Origin: Alcanivorax sp.
GTDB taxonomy: Bacteria; Pseudomonadota; Gammaproteobacteria; Pseudomonadales; Alcanivoracaceae
Direction of reading: 5' to 3'
DNA length: 64,000 nt
NCBI GenBank assembly: GCA_022449455.1
Contig: JAKUPL010000017.1
Span: forward strand, 28,479-92,478
Shown here: positions 1 to 8,544 of the stretch, in pieces
Layout: each line of letters opens with the position of its first letter
Numbering within the stretch: position 1 is the stretch's first letter
Notes under the pieces: generated by a model
What the model was told of the DNA's origin: nothing
What the model saw: only the letters and a program-made list of their open reading frames with translations
Databases searched by the model: none
Position numbers and translations under genes: made by a program

Positions 1-1
1 C

Positions 2-1570
2 CGCGACCTGATCGCCCGGGGCGCGGTGAACACAGGCTACGGCCGCGCCGCCACCGGCGTGCTGCTGTTCCAGGACCTGGCGGCGGTGATCCTGCTGGTA
101 CTGCTGCCGGTGCTGGCCGACCCGGGCACCGGCAACCCCCTGGCCACCGCCGCCACCACCCTGGGCAAGGCGGTGCTGCTGTTCGCCGGCATCTACGTGA
201 TCGGCAAATGGGTGCTGCCGCGGGCGCTGGAGGAGACCGGTCGCGCACGCTCCGACGAAGTGTTCGTGATGACCGCTTTGCTGCTGGCGTTGCTGGCCGC
301 CTGGGTGACCCACGCCCTGGGCCTGTCCATGGCGCTGGGCGCCTTTCTGGCCGGTATGATGCTGGGCGAAAGCCATTTCCGGCATCAGATCGAGGCCGAT
401 ATCCGGCCATTCCGGGACCTGCTGCTGGGTCTGTTCTTCATGGGCGTGGGCATGCTGGTGTCGCCGGCCCTGTTCGTCGATTACTGGCACTGGATCCTGG
501 TCGGCGCCAGCCTGCTGATGGTGCTCAAGCTGGCGGTGGTGACGGCGGTGCTTCGGCTGCTGGGCGAGCGCCGGGAAACCGCCCTGCGCACCGGCGTGCT
601 GCTGGCCCAGGGCGGCGAGTTCGGCTTCGTGCTGATGGCCCTGGCGGTCACCCACGGTCTGATCAGCAACGAGCAGGCCGGGGTGCTGGTGTCGATCACC
701 GTGCTGACCATGGCGGTGACCCCGGCGCTGCTGGAACACAGCGGCACCCTCACCCGCCGCCTGCTGCGGCAATGGGAACAGGAACCGGACACCCCCGCGG
801 TGGACGAGGCCACCACCGGCCATGTGCTGCTGTGCGGCTACGGCCGGGTGGGCCAGAACCTGATGCGCTACCTGCACCGCTTCCATCATCAGGCGGTGGC
901 CATCGACACCGACCTGGTGCGCATCCAGGAGGCCAGCCAGGCCGGCGAGCGCATTCTCTACGGCGACGCCACCCGCAAGGAAATCCTGGAACGGGCCGGC
1001 ATCCACCGGGCCAGCCTGCTGGTGGTGACCTTCGATGACGCGCGCCAGGCGGAGCGCATCCTGCATACCGCCCACCAGCTGTGCCCGGATCTGCGCGTGC
1101 TGGTGCGCACCCGCGACGACGCCCACCTGGACGAGCTGCTGGCCGCCGGTGCCGCGGAAGTGGTGCCGGAAGTGCTGGAAGCCTCGCTGATGCTGGTGGC
1201 CCATGCGCTGATGATGCTGGAGACGCCGTTCGGCAAGGTGCTGGCCATGCTGCGCCAGAGCCGCCGCGAGCGCTATAAGCTGCTGCGCGGCTACTACCAC
1301 GGCGAATCGCTGCCCACCGCCGACCGCGCCGGTAACCCCTACCGCCTGCTGCACGCGGTCACCGTGCACGGCCAGGCCGCCGCCATCGGCCAGCGCCTGG
1401 GCGATCTGGACCTGGCCGGCGGCAAGGTGGAAGTGCAATCGTTGCGCCGGGAAGACCGCACCCTGGCCCACCCGGACGACGACACCATGCTGCTCGACGG
1501 CGACATCCTGATCCTCTACGGCCCCCTGGAAGCGGTGGAGGCGGCGGAGGAGCAACTGCTGGGCGGGTAG
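2..1570 (+). CDS. Monovalent cation:proton antiporter, KefB/KefC (CPA2) type, 5'-truncated by window edge
   Basis: An inner-membrane K+/H+ or Na+/H+ antiporter of the CPA2 family. The frame is open to the first bases of the window and the encoded residues RDLIARG are typical CPA2 sequence, so the N-terminal third lies outside. What remains is several transmembrane helices (first about 250 residues), then a cytoplasmic Rossmann RCK_N/TrkA-N domain with the GYGRVG nucleotide-binding motif near residue 278 and an acidic partner about 20 residues later. A C-terminal TrkA-C-like domain ends the protein. The domain order matches KefC and YbaL. Its stop codon directly abuts the stop of the convergent AraC gene. 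Family is sure; the transported ion is not. Confidence 0.9.
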   Translation, partial: RDLIARGAVNTGYGRAATGVLLFQDLAAVILLVLLPVLADPGTGNPLATAATTLGKAVLLFAGIYVIGKWVLPRALEETGRARSDEVFVMTALLLALLAAWVTHALGLSMALGAFLAGMMLGESHFRHQIEADIRPFRDLLLGLFFMGVGMLVSPALFVDYWHWILVGASLLMVLKLAVVTAVLRLLGERRETALRTGVLLAQGGEFGFVLMALAVTHGLISNEQAGVLVSITVLTMAVTPALLEHSGTLTRRLLRQWEQEPDTPAVDEATTGHVLLCGYGRVGQNLMRYLHRFHHQAVAIDTDLVRIQEASQAGERILYGDATRKEILERAGIHRASLLVVTFDDARQAERILHTAHQLCPDLRVLVRTRDDAHLDELLAAGAAEVVPEVLEASLMLVAHALMMLETPFGKVLAMLRQSRRERYKLLRGYYHGESLPTADRAGNPYRLLHAVTVHGQAAAIGQRLGDLDLAGGKVEVQSLRREDRTLAHPDDDTMLLDGDILILYGPLEAVEAAEEQLLGG

Positions 1571-2575
1571 CTAAGAGCCGGGCGGATGGTCCCGCCGGTC
1601 CCGGGCCGGGGTGCGCCCGGTCCAGCCCCGGTAGGCCCGGCTGAAGGCGCTGTGCTCGGAATAGCCCAACAACAGGGCGATTTCCCCCAGGGTCAGCGAC
1701 GGATCGGCCAGGTAGTGCCCGGCCAGTTGTTCGCGGGTGCGGTCCAGCAGCGTTTGCCAGTTCAGCCGGCGCCGGGCCAGCCGCCGTTGCAGCGTGCGCG
1801 GCGACACGTGCAGGCGCGCCGCCACCCGGGCCAGACTCACCCGCCCCTCGGGCAGCAGGGCCACCAGGGTATGCTGCAACGCCCGGTCAAAACCGTCAGA
1901 ATCCGGCAGCGCGCGCAACAGCGCCCGTGCCTGCCGATCCAGCAGCGCCCGGGACCCGGCGTCGCTGCGCGGCAGGCTCAAGCCAAGAAACGACAACGGA
2001 AAAACCACCTCGGTGTGGGGCGCGTCGAACGCCACCGGGCAACCGAAGAACGCCCGGTAAGCGCGCCGCTCCGCCGGCGCCGGGGCCGGGAACACGAAAC
2101 GCACCCGCCGTGGCGCCAGGCCCTGCTCCAGCAGCCGGCGCATGAAGGTCACCAGGGCGGCGATGGAAACGCTGTCCGCCAGGGTGCCCAGGGACGCCTC
2201 CCCCGGCCAGCGCAGGGTCATGCCCGCCTCACCGGCCTGCACCTGGACCAGATCCCGCCCGTAGAACAGGCTCTCGTAACGCTGGTAGGCCAGCATCACC
2301 TCACCCAGGGTCTGGCAGGTCAGCGTCAGATAACCCAGCACGCCCACATGGCGCGGTTGCACCAGGGCGCCGATGGCCAGCCCCGGCGCCGTTGCCCCGG
2401 GCCGTAGCGCCACCGCCTGCTCCAGCAGCCGCCGCCACAGCGGCAGGTCGACGACGTCCGCCGGCCCGCGGCTGTCGAGCACGGCGCGCAATTCCGGCGC
2501 CGGCAGGTTTTCGCGGTCCAGCCAGTCGCTGAGCAACTGCACCCAGGCGCCGGTGACCCGCATGGGAGAGGCCAT
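1571..2575 (-). CDS. AraC-family transcriptional regulator, OruR/ArgR-like (Arabinose_bd type)
   Basis: A 334-residue DNA-binding regulator. The N-terminal two thirds resemble the Arabinose_bd domain found in OruR/VirS-type regulators (segments around ALRPGATAPGLAIG and HVGVLGYLTLTCQTLGE). The C-terminal 100 residues hold two helix-turn-helix motifs of the AraC type (VAARLHVSPRTLQRRL and IALLLGYSEHSAFSRAYRGW). It is divergent from the sterol-desaturase-family gene about 135 bases away, so it may control it, but no operator is evident. Target and effector are unknown. Confidence 0.9.
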   Translation of the reverse strand: MASPMRVTGAWVQLLSDWLDRENLPAPELRAVLDSRGPADVVDLPLWRRLLEQAVALRPGATAPGLAIGALVQPRHVGVLGYLTLTCQTLGEVMLAYQRYESLFYGRDLVQVQAGEAGMTLRWPGEASLGTLADSVSIAALVTFMRRLLEQGLAPRRVRFVFPAPAPAERRAYRAFFGCPVAFDAPHTEVVFPLSFLGLSLPRSDAGSRALLDRQARALLRALPDSDGFDRALQHTLVALLPEGRVSLARVAARLHVSPRTLQRRLARRRLNWQTLLDRTREQLAGHYLADPSLTLGEIALLLGYSEHSAFSRAYRGWTGRTPARDRRDHPPGS

Positions 2576-2711
2576 CGGTATTCCTTATCGGTTGGCGTCG
2601 TCTCGTATTGGCGTAAATTGTCAAAAAGACGGCGTGATTCGTCAATACCACCTTTCAGCTACGCCCCACAATGGGCTCATCCCATTGGCTTGCACCCTGG
2701 AGGCACCGGCC

Positions 2712-3689
2712 ATGACGCTGATGACCATGTTCGAGGACGTTTGGCGCAACAGTGGCCTGGCGCCGCTCTGGCAGACGGTGTCTCCGTGGCTGGCCCTGGA
2801 CGAGCGGCAGCTGATTTTCGTGGTGGCCACGCCGGTGTTCATCGGCGTGTTTTTGTGGGAATACCTGCGCATTCGCCACGATCCGGTACGCGTGGACGCC
2901 CGCGAATCCCTGCGCAACTTCCTGCTCGGCGCCGGCTACCAGACCACCGAGCTGCTGTTCGCCGGGGTCCTTTCCTTCCCGGTGTTCGCCCTGGCCTACC
3001 ACCACCGGCTGTTGGACATTCCTCTGAACGCGGGCACCGCCGCCCTGCTCTGGGTGCTCACCGATTTCTGCTTCTACTGGTTCCACCGTGGTTCCCACCG
3101 GGTGCGCTGGCTGTGGGCCGCCCACGTCACCCACCACTCCTCCGAACGCATGAACTTCTCCACCGCCATGCGCCAGAACGCCACCAATATCTTCAACGGC
3201 GGCTGGCTGGTCTATGTGCCGCTGACGCTGATCGGCTTCAATCCGGTGTGGATCGGCGTCTGTTATGCCCTGTCCCTGGTCTACCAGTTTTTTATTCACA
3301 CCACCCTGGTGGGCCGCCTGCACCCGTGGATCGAGTGGCTCTTCAACACCCCCAGTCACCATCGCGTGCACCATGCCCGCAACCCGGACTACATCGACCG
3401 CAACTACGGCGGCGTCTTTATCGTTTTCGACCGCCTGTTCGGCACCTTCACCGAGGAACGGGACGATGAACCGGTGGAATACGGCATCACCCGTCCGGTG
3501 TACAGCCACAGCCTGATCGTCAACTGGTGCCACGAATACCGGGATATGTTCCGCGACATGGCCCGGCGTGGCTCGCCGGGTCAGCGGCTCAAACATTTAT
3601 GGAAGCCGCCGGAGTGGCGGCGTCCGCCGGCCCGGTCTCGGCACGACGGGCTCACCGTAGAAAGCCGTGGATCTGATTCCGAAAATTGA
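2712..3689 (+). CDS. Sterol desaturase / fatty acid hydroxylase family membrane protein
   Basis: A 325-residue integral membrane di-iron enzyme of the fatty acid hydroxylase superfamily. Histidine boxes are visible: HRGSH and HVTHH about 135-150 residues in, and HHRVHH about 220 residues in. Hydrophobic helices lie between. The ATG at 2712 is preceded by GGAGG at good spacing; the frame is open further upstream but lacks a better start. Bacterial relatives act on lipids, carotenoids or hopanoids; the substrate here is unknown. The 3' end overlaps the convergent LuxR gene by 38 bases, so the last 12 residues lie in shared sequence. Confidence 0.88.
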   Translation: MTLMTMFEDVWRNSGLAPLWQTVSPWLALDERQLIFVVATPVFIGVFLWEYLRIRHDPVRVDARESLRNFLLGAGYQTTELLFAGVLSFPVFALAYHHRLLDIPLNAGTAALLWVLTDFCFYWFHRGSHRVRWLWAAHVTHHSSERMNFSTAMRQNATNIFNGGWLVYVPLTLIGFNPVWIGVCYALSLVYQFFIHTTLVGRLHPWIEWLFNTPSHHRVHHARNPDYIDRNYGGVFIVFDRLFGTFTEERDDEPVEYGITRPVYSHSLIVNWCHEYRDMFRDMARRGSPGQRLKHLWKPPEWRRPPARSRHDGLTVESRGSDSEN

Positions 3690-4428
3690 TACCCATGCGG
3701 GCGAAGGCACGATTACGCAGGGTCTTTACCGTGGATTCCTTGATTCCAAGGGTGGCGGCGACCCCCGCGTAGGTCATGCCCTGGGCGATCAGCACACAGA
3801 CATTAAGCTCCTGGCCTGTGAGCTCGGGAAAGCGGGCGCGCAGCTTTTCACGGTCATCGCCCCGTAGCACGTCGCGGGCCTCCCGCAGCGCCAGGTGGCC
3901 CTGCAGAATCTTCATCAGCGCCGGGCAGAGCGCCTCAAAGGCACTCAGCTCCCGGTCGGAAAATGCCCCTTCGCTGCCGTGGCGGTAGAGATTGAACAGG
4001 ACCGTGGCACCTCCATCGATCCTATGCAGGCCGGAAAGCTTTTCCTCGATCCCGGTATTCTCATAAATACCTTGCCGATAGGGACGGAAACGAATGTCCC
4101 GGGCACAAGCCCGACCGATATAGAATCGGTTGGCTCGCAGCCCGGCACGCTGCACGGAAGTAAGGATGGGATCGTGATTCTGATAGCCGAAGTGGCTGTA
4201 GTCGCGCCAGCAACGCCACACCAGATTGCGATCATGGTAACAACTTCCGGCCATCAGCATGCTCGGCAGCGGCTGGTCCATGCGCATCAGACTGAAATGC
4301 TGCGATAGCACCCAATGACCAAGCCGGTCCATGAATACCTGGCTGAAATTATCACTGCCCATGGCCGCCGCCAGGGTGGAAAGCGGGTCACCGCCCGCGG
4401 ACTCCGATATTCTGGTCACCGTGGTCAT
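3652..4428 (-). CDS. LuxR-family transcriptional regulator
   Basis: A 258-residue regulator. The C-terminal 60 residues are a GerE/LuxR helix-turn-helix (ELTGQELNVCVLIAQGMTYA, then GIKESTVKTLRNRAFARMGI). The N-terminal 190 residues are a sensory region without a recognisable response-regulator receiver domain. No luxI-like synthase occurs in the window, so it is either a solo quorum-type receptor or a metabolite sensor. It lies last in a minus-strand set after the AraC and EthD genes and overlaps the 3' end of the convergent sterol-desaturase-family gene. Confidence 0.85.
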   Translation of the reverse strand: MTTVTRISESAGGDPLSTLAAAMGSDNFSQVFMDRLGHWVLSQHFSLMRMDQPLPSMLMAGSCYHDRNLVWRCWRDYSHFGYQNHDPILTSVQRAGLRANRFYIGRACARDIRFRPYRQGIYENTGIEEKLSGLHRIDGGATVLFNLYRHGSEGAFSDRELSAFEALCPALMKILQGHLALREARDVLRGDDREKLRARFPELTGQELNVCVLIAQGMTYAGVAATLGIKESTVKTLRNRAFARMGINFRNQIHGFLR

Positions 4429-4467
4429 GAAGCCTCCCGAAGGGCGATGCCCCTCATGGTCGTTGGC

Positions 4468-4779
4468 TTAGGCGGACGCGGGCTCCACCGGCGCGGACAA
4501 CAATAGCGCACCCTTGGGGGAGTAATTGGGTACGTCCTCGGCAAGCGTCCGGCCCACTTCGCTATCCAGCGCATCCCGCATTGCCCGCTCGGATTCGAAC
4601 CAGCCCTCGAAAATGCAGAAATGCGGCGACGGATGGGGCCCCATGGCTTCGGGGTAGACGCATTCATAACGTTTAAGCCCGGGTAACGTGCCGGCCAGTG
4701 GAAGATGCTTTTCCGCGTAGTAGCGCCGGAAGTGCGCTTCATCGTCGGGCCTCGGGTACAACACCATGAATTTATGCAT
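4468..4779 (-). CDS. EthD-family ferredoxin-like-fold protein
   Basis: A 103-residue single-domain protein of the EthD family (dimeric alpha-beta barrel). It begins MHKFMVLYPRPDDEAHFRRY and contains the typical H-LP motif (EKHLPLAGTLPGLKRYECV). The open frame extends 38 codons upstream, but the ATG at 4779 gives the family-length protein. EthD proteins often accompany oxidative degradation genes and may act as accessory proteins or small decarboxylase/dehydratase-like enzymes. It lies 8 bases downstream of the AraC gene on the same strand, probably cotranscribed. The reaction is unknown. Confidence 0.8.
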   Translation of the reverse strand: MHKFMVLYPRPDDEAHFRRYYAEKHLPLAGTLPGLKRYECVYPEAMGPHPSPHFCIFEGWFESERAMRDALDSEVGRTLAEDVPNYSPKGALLLSAPVEPASA

Positions 4780-4787
4780 ACGGATTC

Positions 4788-5738
4788 CTATTGAGATTGA
4801 AAGTTGGCGAACCGGTCCCGCCAGCTGCCCGGGGGCAGACCAAAACGGGCGCGAAACGCGCGGCTGAAATGCGCCGGGTCCGAGAAACCACACTCCACCG
4901 CGATCGACGAGACTGGTTGACCGCGGCGATCGGGGTCGCGCAACAGCACCAGGGCGCGGTTCATGCGTTCCTGATGGATGAAGGCGCTGGGCGTGCTTTG
5001 CCCCAGCAGGAAGAGGTTATAAAGACTGCGTCGCGACATGGAGAACGTCGCCGCAACGGTATCCGGGCTGAGCCGTGGATCCGCCAGGTGATGGATAATG
5101 AAGGCTTTCACTTCCTGCAAACGCGAGCCCACCGCCGGCTTGTGATTGTTGCCGGCACCAGCGGCCTCGCCATCCAGGGCGCTTTCAATCAGCTTTACCG
5201 TGGCGTCCTGCAAGGCGCCCTGCGCCGAGGGTTGCAGGCCGCCGTCGCACAGCAAGCCGGTGAGCGAGGACAACACGATATTGGGAGCGCCACGGCCATC
5301 CAGGGCACGGCCGCAAACTGCGTCGACACTGCTCATCCAGCCGTCGCATTCCAGTTGCGGCACCATCAGCACCATGAAACTGGAGCCGTCGGTGGATTCA
5401 ATACTGTATTCCCGGGTGGTGTCGTAAACCGACCACATTCCCGCCTTCAGCGTGGAGCTGCGATAGGCCTGCTGGATACGGCTGACCCCCCGCATCTGCC
5501 AGAAGATCTTGTAATAGGCGGCCGGCGCATCCTTAACGTACTGAGGCCGACGCACCACCCGGTTGGCATTGGTGTCCAACCGAGCCACCGCGCTATTCGC
5601 GAAACGACCGATCACGCCCCGGGCTCGGAATTCCCGCGGCCTAGGTGACTCGTAATCAAGCCGCAGGAAGTGCGACTGCATGGTGCGTCGCCAGCTGTCC
5701 AGTCCATCCACACTCACCTGTGCGGTCAGTTCGTTCAT
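4788..5738 (-). CDS. AraC-family transcriptional regulator (AraC-binding-like N-terminus)
   Basis: A 316-residue regulator. The C-terminal AraC domain has both helix-turn-helix motifs (VAATFSMSRRSLYNLFL and IAVECGFSDPAHFSRAFRAR) and the family PGSWR-type end. The N-terminal region resembles the AraC-binding-like domain of FeaR/NphR-type activators of aromatic catabolism. The ATG at 5738 is chosen because GGAG lies 6 bases before it; an in-frame ATG at 5756 lacks this. It sits just downstream of the first catabolic/TRAP block on the same strand, a fitting place for its activator, though no binding site is evident. Confidence 0.88.
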   Translation of the reverse strand: MNELTAQVSVDGLDSWRRTMQSHFLRLDYESPRPREFRARGVIGRFANSAVARLDTNANRVVRRPQYVKDAPAAYYKIFWQMRGVSRIQQAYRSSTLKAGMWSVYDTTREYSIESTDGSSFMVLMVPQLECDGWMSSVDAVCGRALDGRGAPNIVLSSLTGLLCDGGLQPSAQGALQDATVKLIESALDGEAAGAGNNHKPAVGSRLQEVKAFIIHHLADPRLSPDTVAATFSMSRRSLYNLFLLGQSTPSAFIHQERMNRALVLLRDPDRRGQPVSSIAVECGFSDPAHFSRAFRARFGLPPGSWRDRFANFQSQ

Positions 5739-5794
5739 TGCCGACTCCAATTGCATTTTATTATTCTGTCCTGGGATCGGTGGCGCCCGACTCC

Positions 5795-6739
5795 TCAGCG
5801 AGCCGGGCGGGCGTCATCGTCGCGTTCCGACGTCAGCGGCGTGTCGGTCATGGTCTCCAGCCAAGCCACGAAACGACTGACGCTGGCGCCGGCCTCGTTA
5901 GCGTCGCAGGCCCGCTGCCAGAGCTTATGGTTCAGGGAAGCGGCCGGCAGTTCGACGCCGCTGTCACGGGCCATGTTCAGGGCAATGCCTACATCCTTGA
6001 ACATCAATGCCAGTTTAAAAGGGTCGTCAAAAGTACGCGACACCACCCGCTGCTGAATATGGGTCCGGGTGATCCAGGACATCCCGGTAGCTTCATTAAG
6101 TACATCAGTCATGACCGCTGGATCAAGCCCGTATCGCTTTCCGATCACCAGGCCCTCGGCGGTGGCGGTGAGATTCATCGCCGTGATCAGGTTGTTGATG
6201 CACTTCATGATATGGCCACAACCGAGCGCGCCGAGATGAAAAGTACGACGTCCCATGGCATCAAGCAAAGGCCGCACGCGAGCCACGTCGGCGTCACCGC
6301 CGCCCACCATGAACACCAGTTCGGCCGCCTTGGCGCCCCACTCCGCGCCGGAGACCGGAGCATCCACCATGCGGACTCCGGCGTCGGTCAGGATGGCGGC
6401 GGTTTGCTGAGTCAGCCAGGGTTCCGACGAGGAAGTATCCAGCAGCAAGCTGCCGGGGCGCAGGCCCTCCAGCAACCCCTGATCCATGGTCACCACCTCG
6501 CTGACCACGCCGCCGTTGGGCAACATGGTGATCACGATGTCGCTGGCGCTCGCCAGCTCGGCGGGACTGTCACAACACAGGGCGCCCTGCAAGGACAGCG
6601 ACGGCGCGCGCTTCGGATCGGCGTCGTAGAGCGCCAGCGGAAAACCGGCCCGGGACAGTGCCGCGGCCATGGGCGCACCCATCACGCCCAAACCGACAAA
6701 GCCGATACGGCTGGATTCGGATACAGCTTTTTCAGACAC
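5795..6739 (-). CDS. NAD(P)-dependent oxidoreductase, 3-hydroxyisobutyrate dehydrogenase family (copy 1)
   Basis: A 314-residue beta-hydroxyacid dehydrogenase. The N-terminal Rossmann motif GFVGLGVMGAPMA is near residue 15, the substrate signature VDAPVSGAEWGAK is near 125, and the catalytic-lysine region GHIMKCINNL is near 175. Relatives oxidise 3-hydroxyisobutyrate, tartronate semialdehyde or similar small hydroxyacids. The start is GTG at 6739 with AGGAG 6 bases before it. It follows the TRAP genes closely in the same direction, and a second family member lies upstream at 9598-10482. The physiological substrate cannot be told from sequence. Confidence 0.9.
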   Translation of the reverse strand: MSEKAVSESSRIGFVGLGVMGAPMAAALSRAGFPLALYDADPKRAPSLSLQGALCCDSPAELASASDIVITMLPNGGVVSEVVTMDQGLLEGLRPGSLLLDTSSSEPWLTQQTAAILTDAGVRMVDAPVSGAEWGAKAAELVFMVGGGDADVARVRPLLDAMGRRTFHLGALGCGHIMKCINNLITAMNLTATAEGLVIGKRYGLDPAVMTDVLNEATGMSWITRTHIQQRVVSRTFDDPFKLALMFKDVGIALNMARDSGVELPAASLNHKLWQRACDANEAGASVSRFVAWLETMTDTPLTSERDDDARPAR

Positions 6740-6751
6740 GGAGACTCCTTA

Positions 6752-8044
6752 TCATTTTGTCCATTGAGGCAGGAAAGTGGCGATGTCCGGAAACAGAATC
6801 ACCAGCAGCAGGGCCAGTACCAGCGCGCCCATGAACGGCAGCACACCCCGGTAGACGGTGGATACCGGCAATTCCGGCACCAGTGAACTCAGCACGAACA
6901 GGTTCATGCCCACCGGTGGACTGATCATGCCGATCATCACCACCATCACGATAACGATGCCAAACCAGTACGGATCCAGACCCAGGCCAACGATCACCGG
7001 AAAGAACAAGGGCACGGTCAGCATCACCATGGATAGTTCCTCCATCACGCTGCCCAACAGGATATAGATTGCGCAGATGGCCAGGACCACCACCGTGGGA
7101 CTGACAGCCAAGCCGGAAACAAAGCTCTGCAATTGGCCGGGCATGCCGGTAAAATTGATGAAATTACCGAATATCAGCGCGCCCATTAGGATCGCGAACA
7201 GCATGGCAGTTGTGCGCGTGGCGTCCGCCACCGCGCCACTCACCCCGGACCAGCCAATGCGACGCCGGGCCAAGGCCAGCACCAGGGTACCGAAAGCGCC
7301 AAAGCCGGCCCCCTCGGTAGCGGTGAACAGCCCCCCGTAGATGCCACCGATCACCAGTACGAAGAGCGCCACCACGCCCCACACCTTGCCGAAGGCTCGC
7401 CAGCGACGCCGCCAGTCATAGCGCTCGGAAGTCGGCGCCGCCGACGGATCACGACGGCACCGCCAGCCCACCATCAGGCACAGGCAGAAAACCGTGAGCA
7501 AACCGGGCAGAAAGCCGGCGGCGAACAACTTGCCAATATTGGTTTCGGTCAGGATGCCGTAGATGATCAACAGCGTGGATGGAGGAATCAAAATTCCCAG
7601 AGTACCGCCGGCCGCCACGGTGCCAGCGATCAGCGCCGGCGAATAATCCAGCCGGCGCATCTCCGGATAAGCCACCTTGGTGATGGTGGCGGTAGTGGCG
7701 ATTGACGAGCCGCAAATCGCGCCAAACCCACCGCTTGCGCCCACCGTCGCCATGGCGATGCCACCACGACGGTGGCCTAGAAACGCCCGCGCCAGCTCGA
7801 ACAATTCAGTGGCCATGCCAGCGCGAGCAGCGATGTTACCCATCAACAGGAACAACGGGATCACCGACAAAGTGTAGGAGAAGCCCGTGCTCTTGATCAC
7901 CAGCAAGGTGCTGACCACCGATACATCCCAGTTTCTCAGTAGCGCCAGGCCGGCGAAGCCCACCACTCCCATGGCCATCGCGATGGGCACACGCAACGCC
8001 ATCATCGCGAACACCGCCAGAAAGCCCAGCAAGGAAGCGGTCAT
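6752..8044 (-). CDS. TRAP transporter large permease, DctM family (system 1)
   Basis: A 430-residue, 12-helix permease of a tripartite ATP-independent periplasmic transporter. It drives sodium-coupled uptake of an organic acid handed over by the DctP binding protein. Family hallmarks are visible: GASGGFGAICGSSIATTATI, GGTLGILIPPSTLLIIYGI and SPPVGMNLFVLSSL. The start at 8044 overlaps the stop of the small permease gene in an ATGA. The same frame stays open upstream, but that part is only the shadow of dctQ. Gene order P-Q-M is canonical. The substrate is probably an aromatic or related carboxylate, judging by neighbours. Confidence 0.95.
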   Translation of the reverse strand: MTASLLGFLAVFAMMALRVPIAMAMGVVGFAGLALLRNWDVSVVSTLLVIKSTGFSYTLSVIPLFLLMGNIAARAGMATELFELARAFLGHRRGGIAMATVGASGGFGAICGSSIATTATITKVAYPEMRRLDYSPALIAGTVAAGGTLGILIPPSTLLIIYGILTETNIGKLFAAGFLPGLLTVFCLCLMVGWRCRRDPSAAPTSERYDWRRRWRAFGKVWGVVALFVLVIGGIYGGLFTATEGAGFGAFGTLVLALARRRIGWSGVSGAVADATRTTAMLFAILMGALIFGNFINFTGMPGQLQSFVSGLAVSPTVVVLAICAIYILLGSVMEELSMVMLTVPLFFPVIVGLGLDPYWFGIVIVMVVMIGMISPPVGMNLFVLSSLVPELPVSTVYRGVLPFMGALVLALLLVILFPDIATFLPQWTK

Positions 8045-8544
8045 GATGCCTCCTCGCCAGGGCCCGGCGCGGCATCCAGAAGCGACAATACACCACGGAT
8101 CAGCGACACCAGCGCCGCGATAAGCAGCATTACCGCCATCAGGGAGATAAACCAGCCGATCGGCAGCCGGAGGTGCGTGCTCACGTCCCCATCCTGCAGG
8201 GTGCGCGCGGCCATGCCGGCGCAGGCCACGCCTAGGAAGCCGAGCGCCGCCGTGCAGACCATGTCGGCGAAAAACCGGCTGATTCGATCCAGCCGGCCGC
8301 GGTAGAAGTGATTCATTACGTCCAGACCAACATGTTCCCCTCGCCAGGACACCACCGGGAGACCGGAGAACAGCACCAAAACCATCAGCATTTCGCTGAC
8401 CTCCAGAGCACCGGGGATAGCATGAAAAAACTTGCGCCCCGTCACGTCCGCGAAGGTCAGCACCATCAGCGCGAACAGCGCCAGCCCGCCAATCATCAAC
8501 AGCAGACGATTCAGCTGACCGACCAGATGACGCAATCGCTTCAT
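8041..8544 (-). CDS. TRAP transporter small permease, DctQ family (system 1)
   Basis: A 167-residue protein with four predicted transmembrane helices, the normal size and topology of DctQ. It carries the family stretch DVTGRKFFHAIPGALEVSEM near residue 30. It joins the large permease to form the membrane complex. It is coupled by ATGA overlaps at both ends, with dctP upstream and dctM downstream, so the three proteins are surely made together. Confidence 0.93.
   Translation of the reverse strand: MKRLRHLVGQLNRLLLMIGGLALFALMVLTFADVTGRKFFHAIPGALEVSEMLMVLVLFSGLPVVSWRGEHVGLDVMNHFYRGRLDRISRFFADMVCTAALGFLGVACAGMAARTLQDGDVSTHLRLPIGWFISLMAVMLLIAALVSLIRGVLSLLDAAPGPGEEAS

Noticed and set aside
3652..4428. 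LuxR gene as part of a quorum-sensing pair
   Set aside because: No luxI-like synthase in the window and the N-terminal domain is not clearly an acyl-homoserine-lactone receptor.
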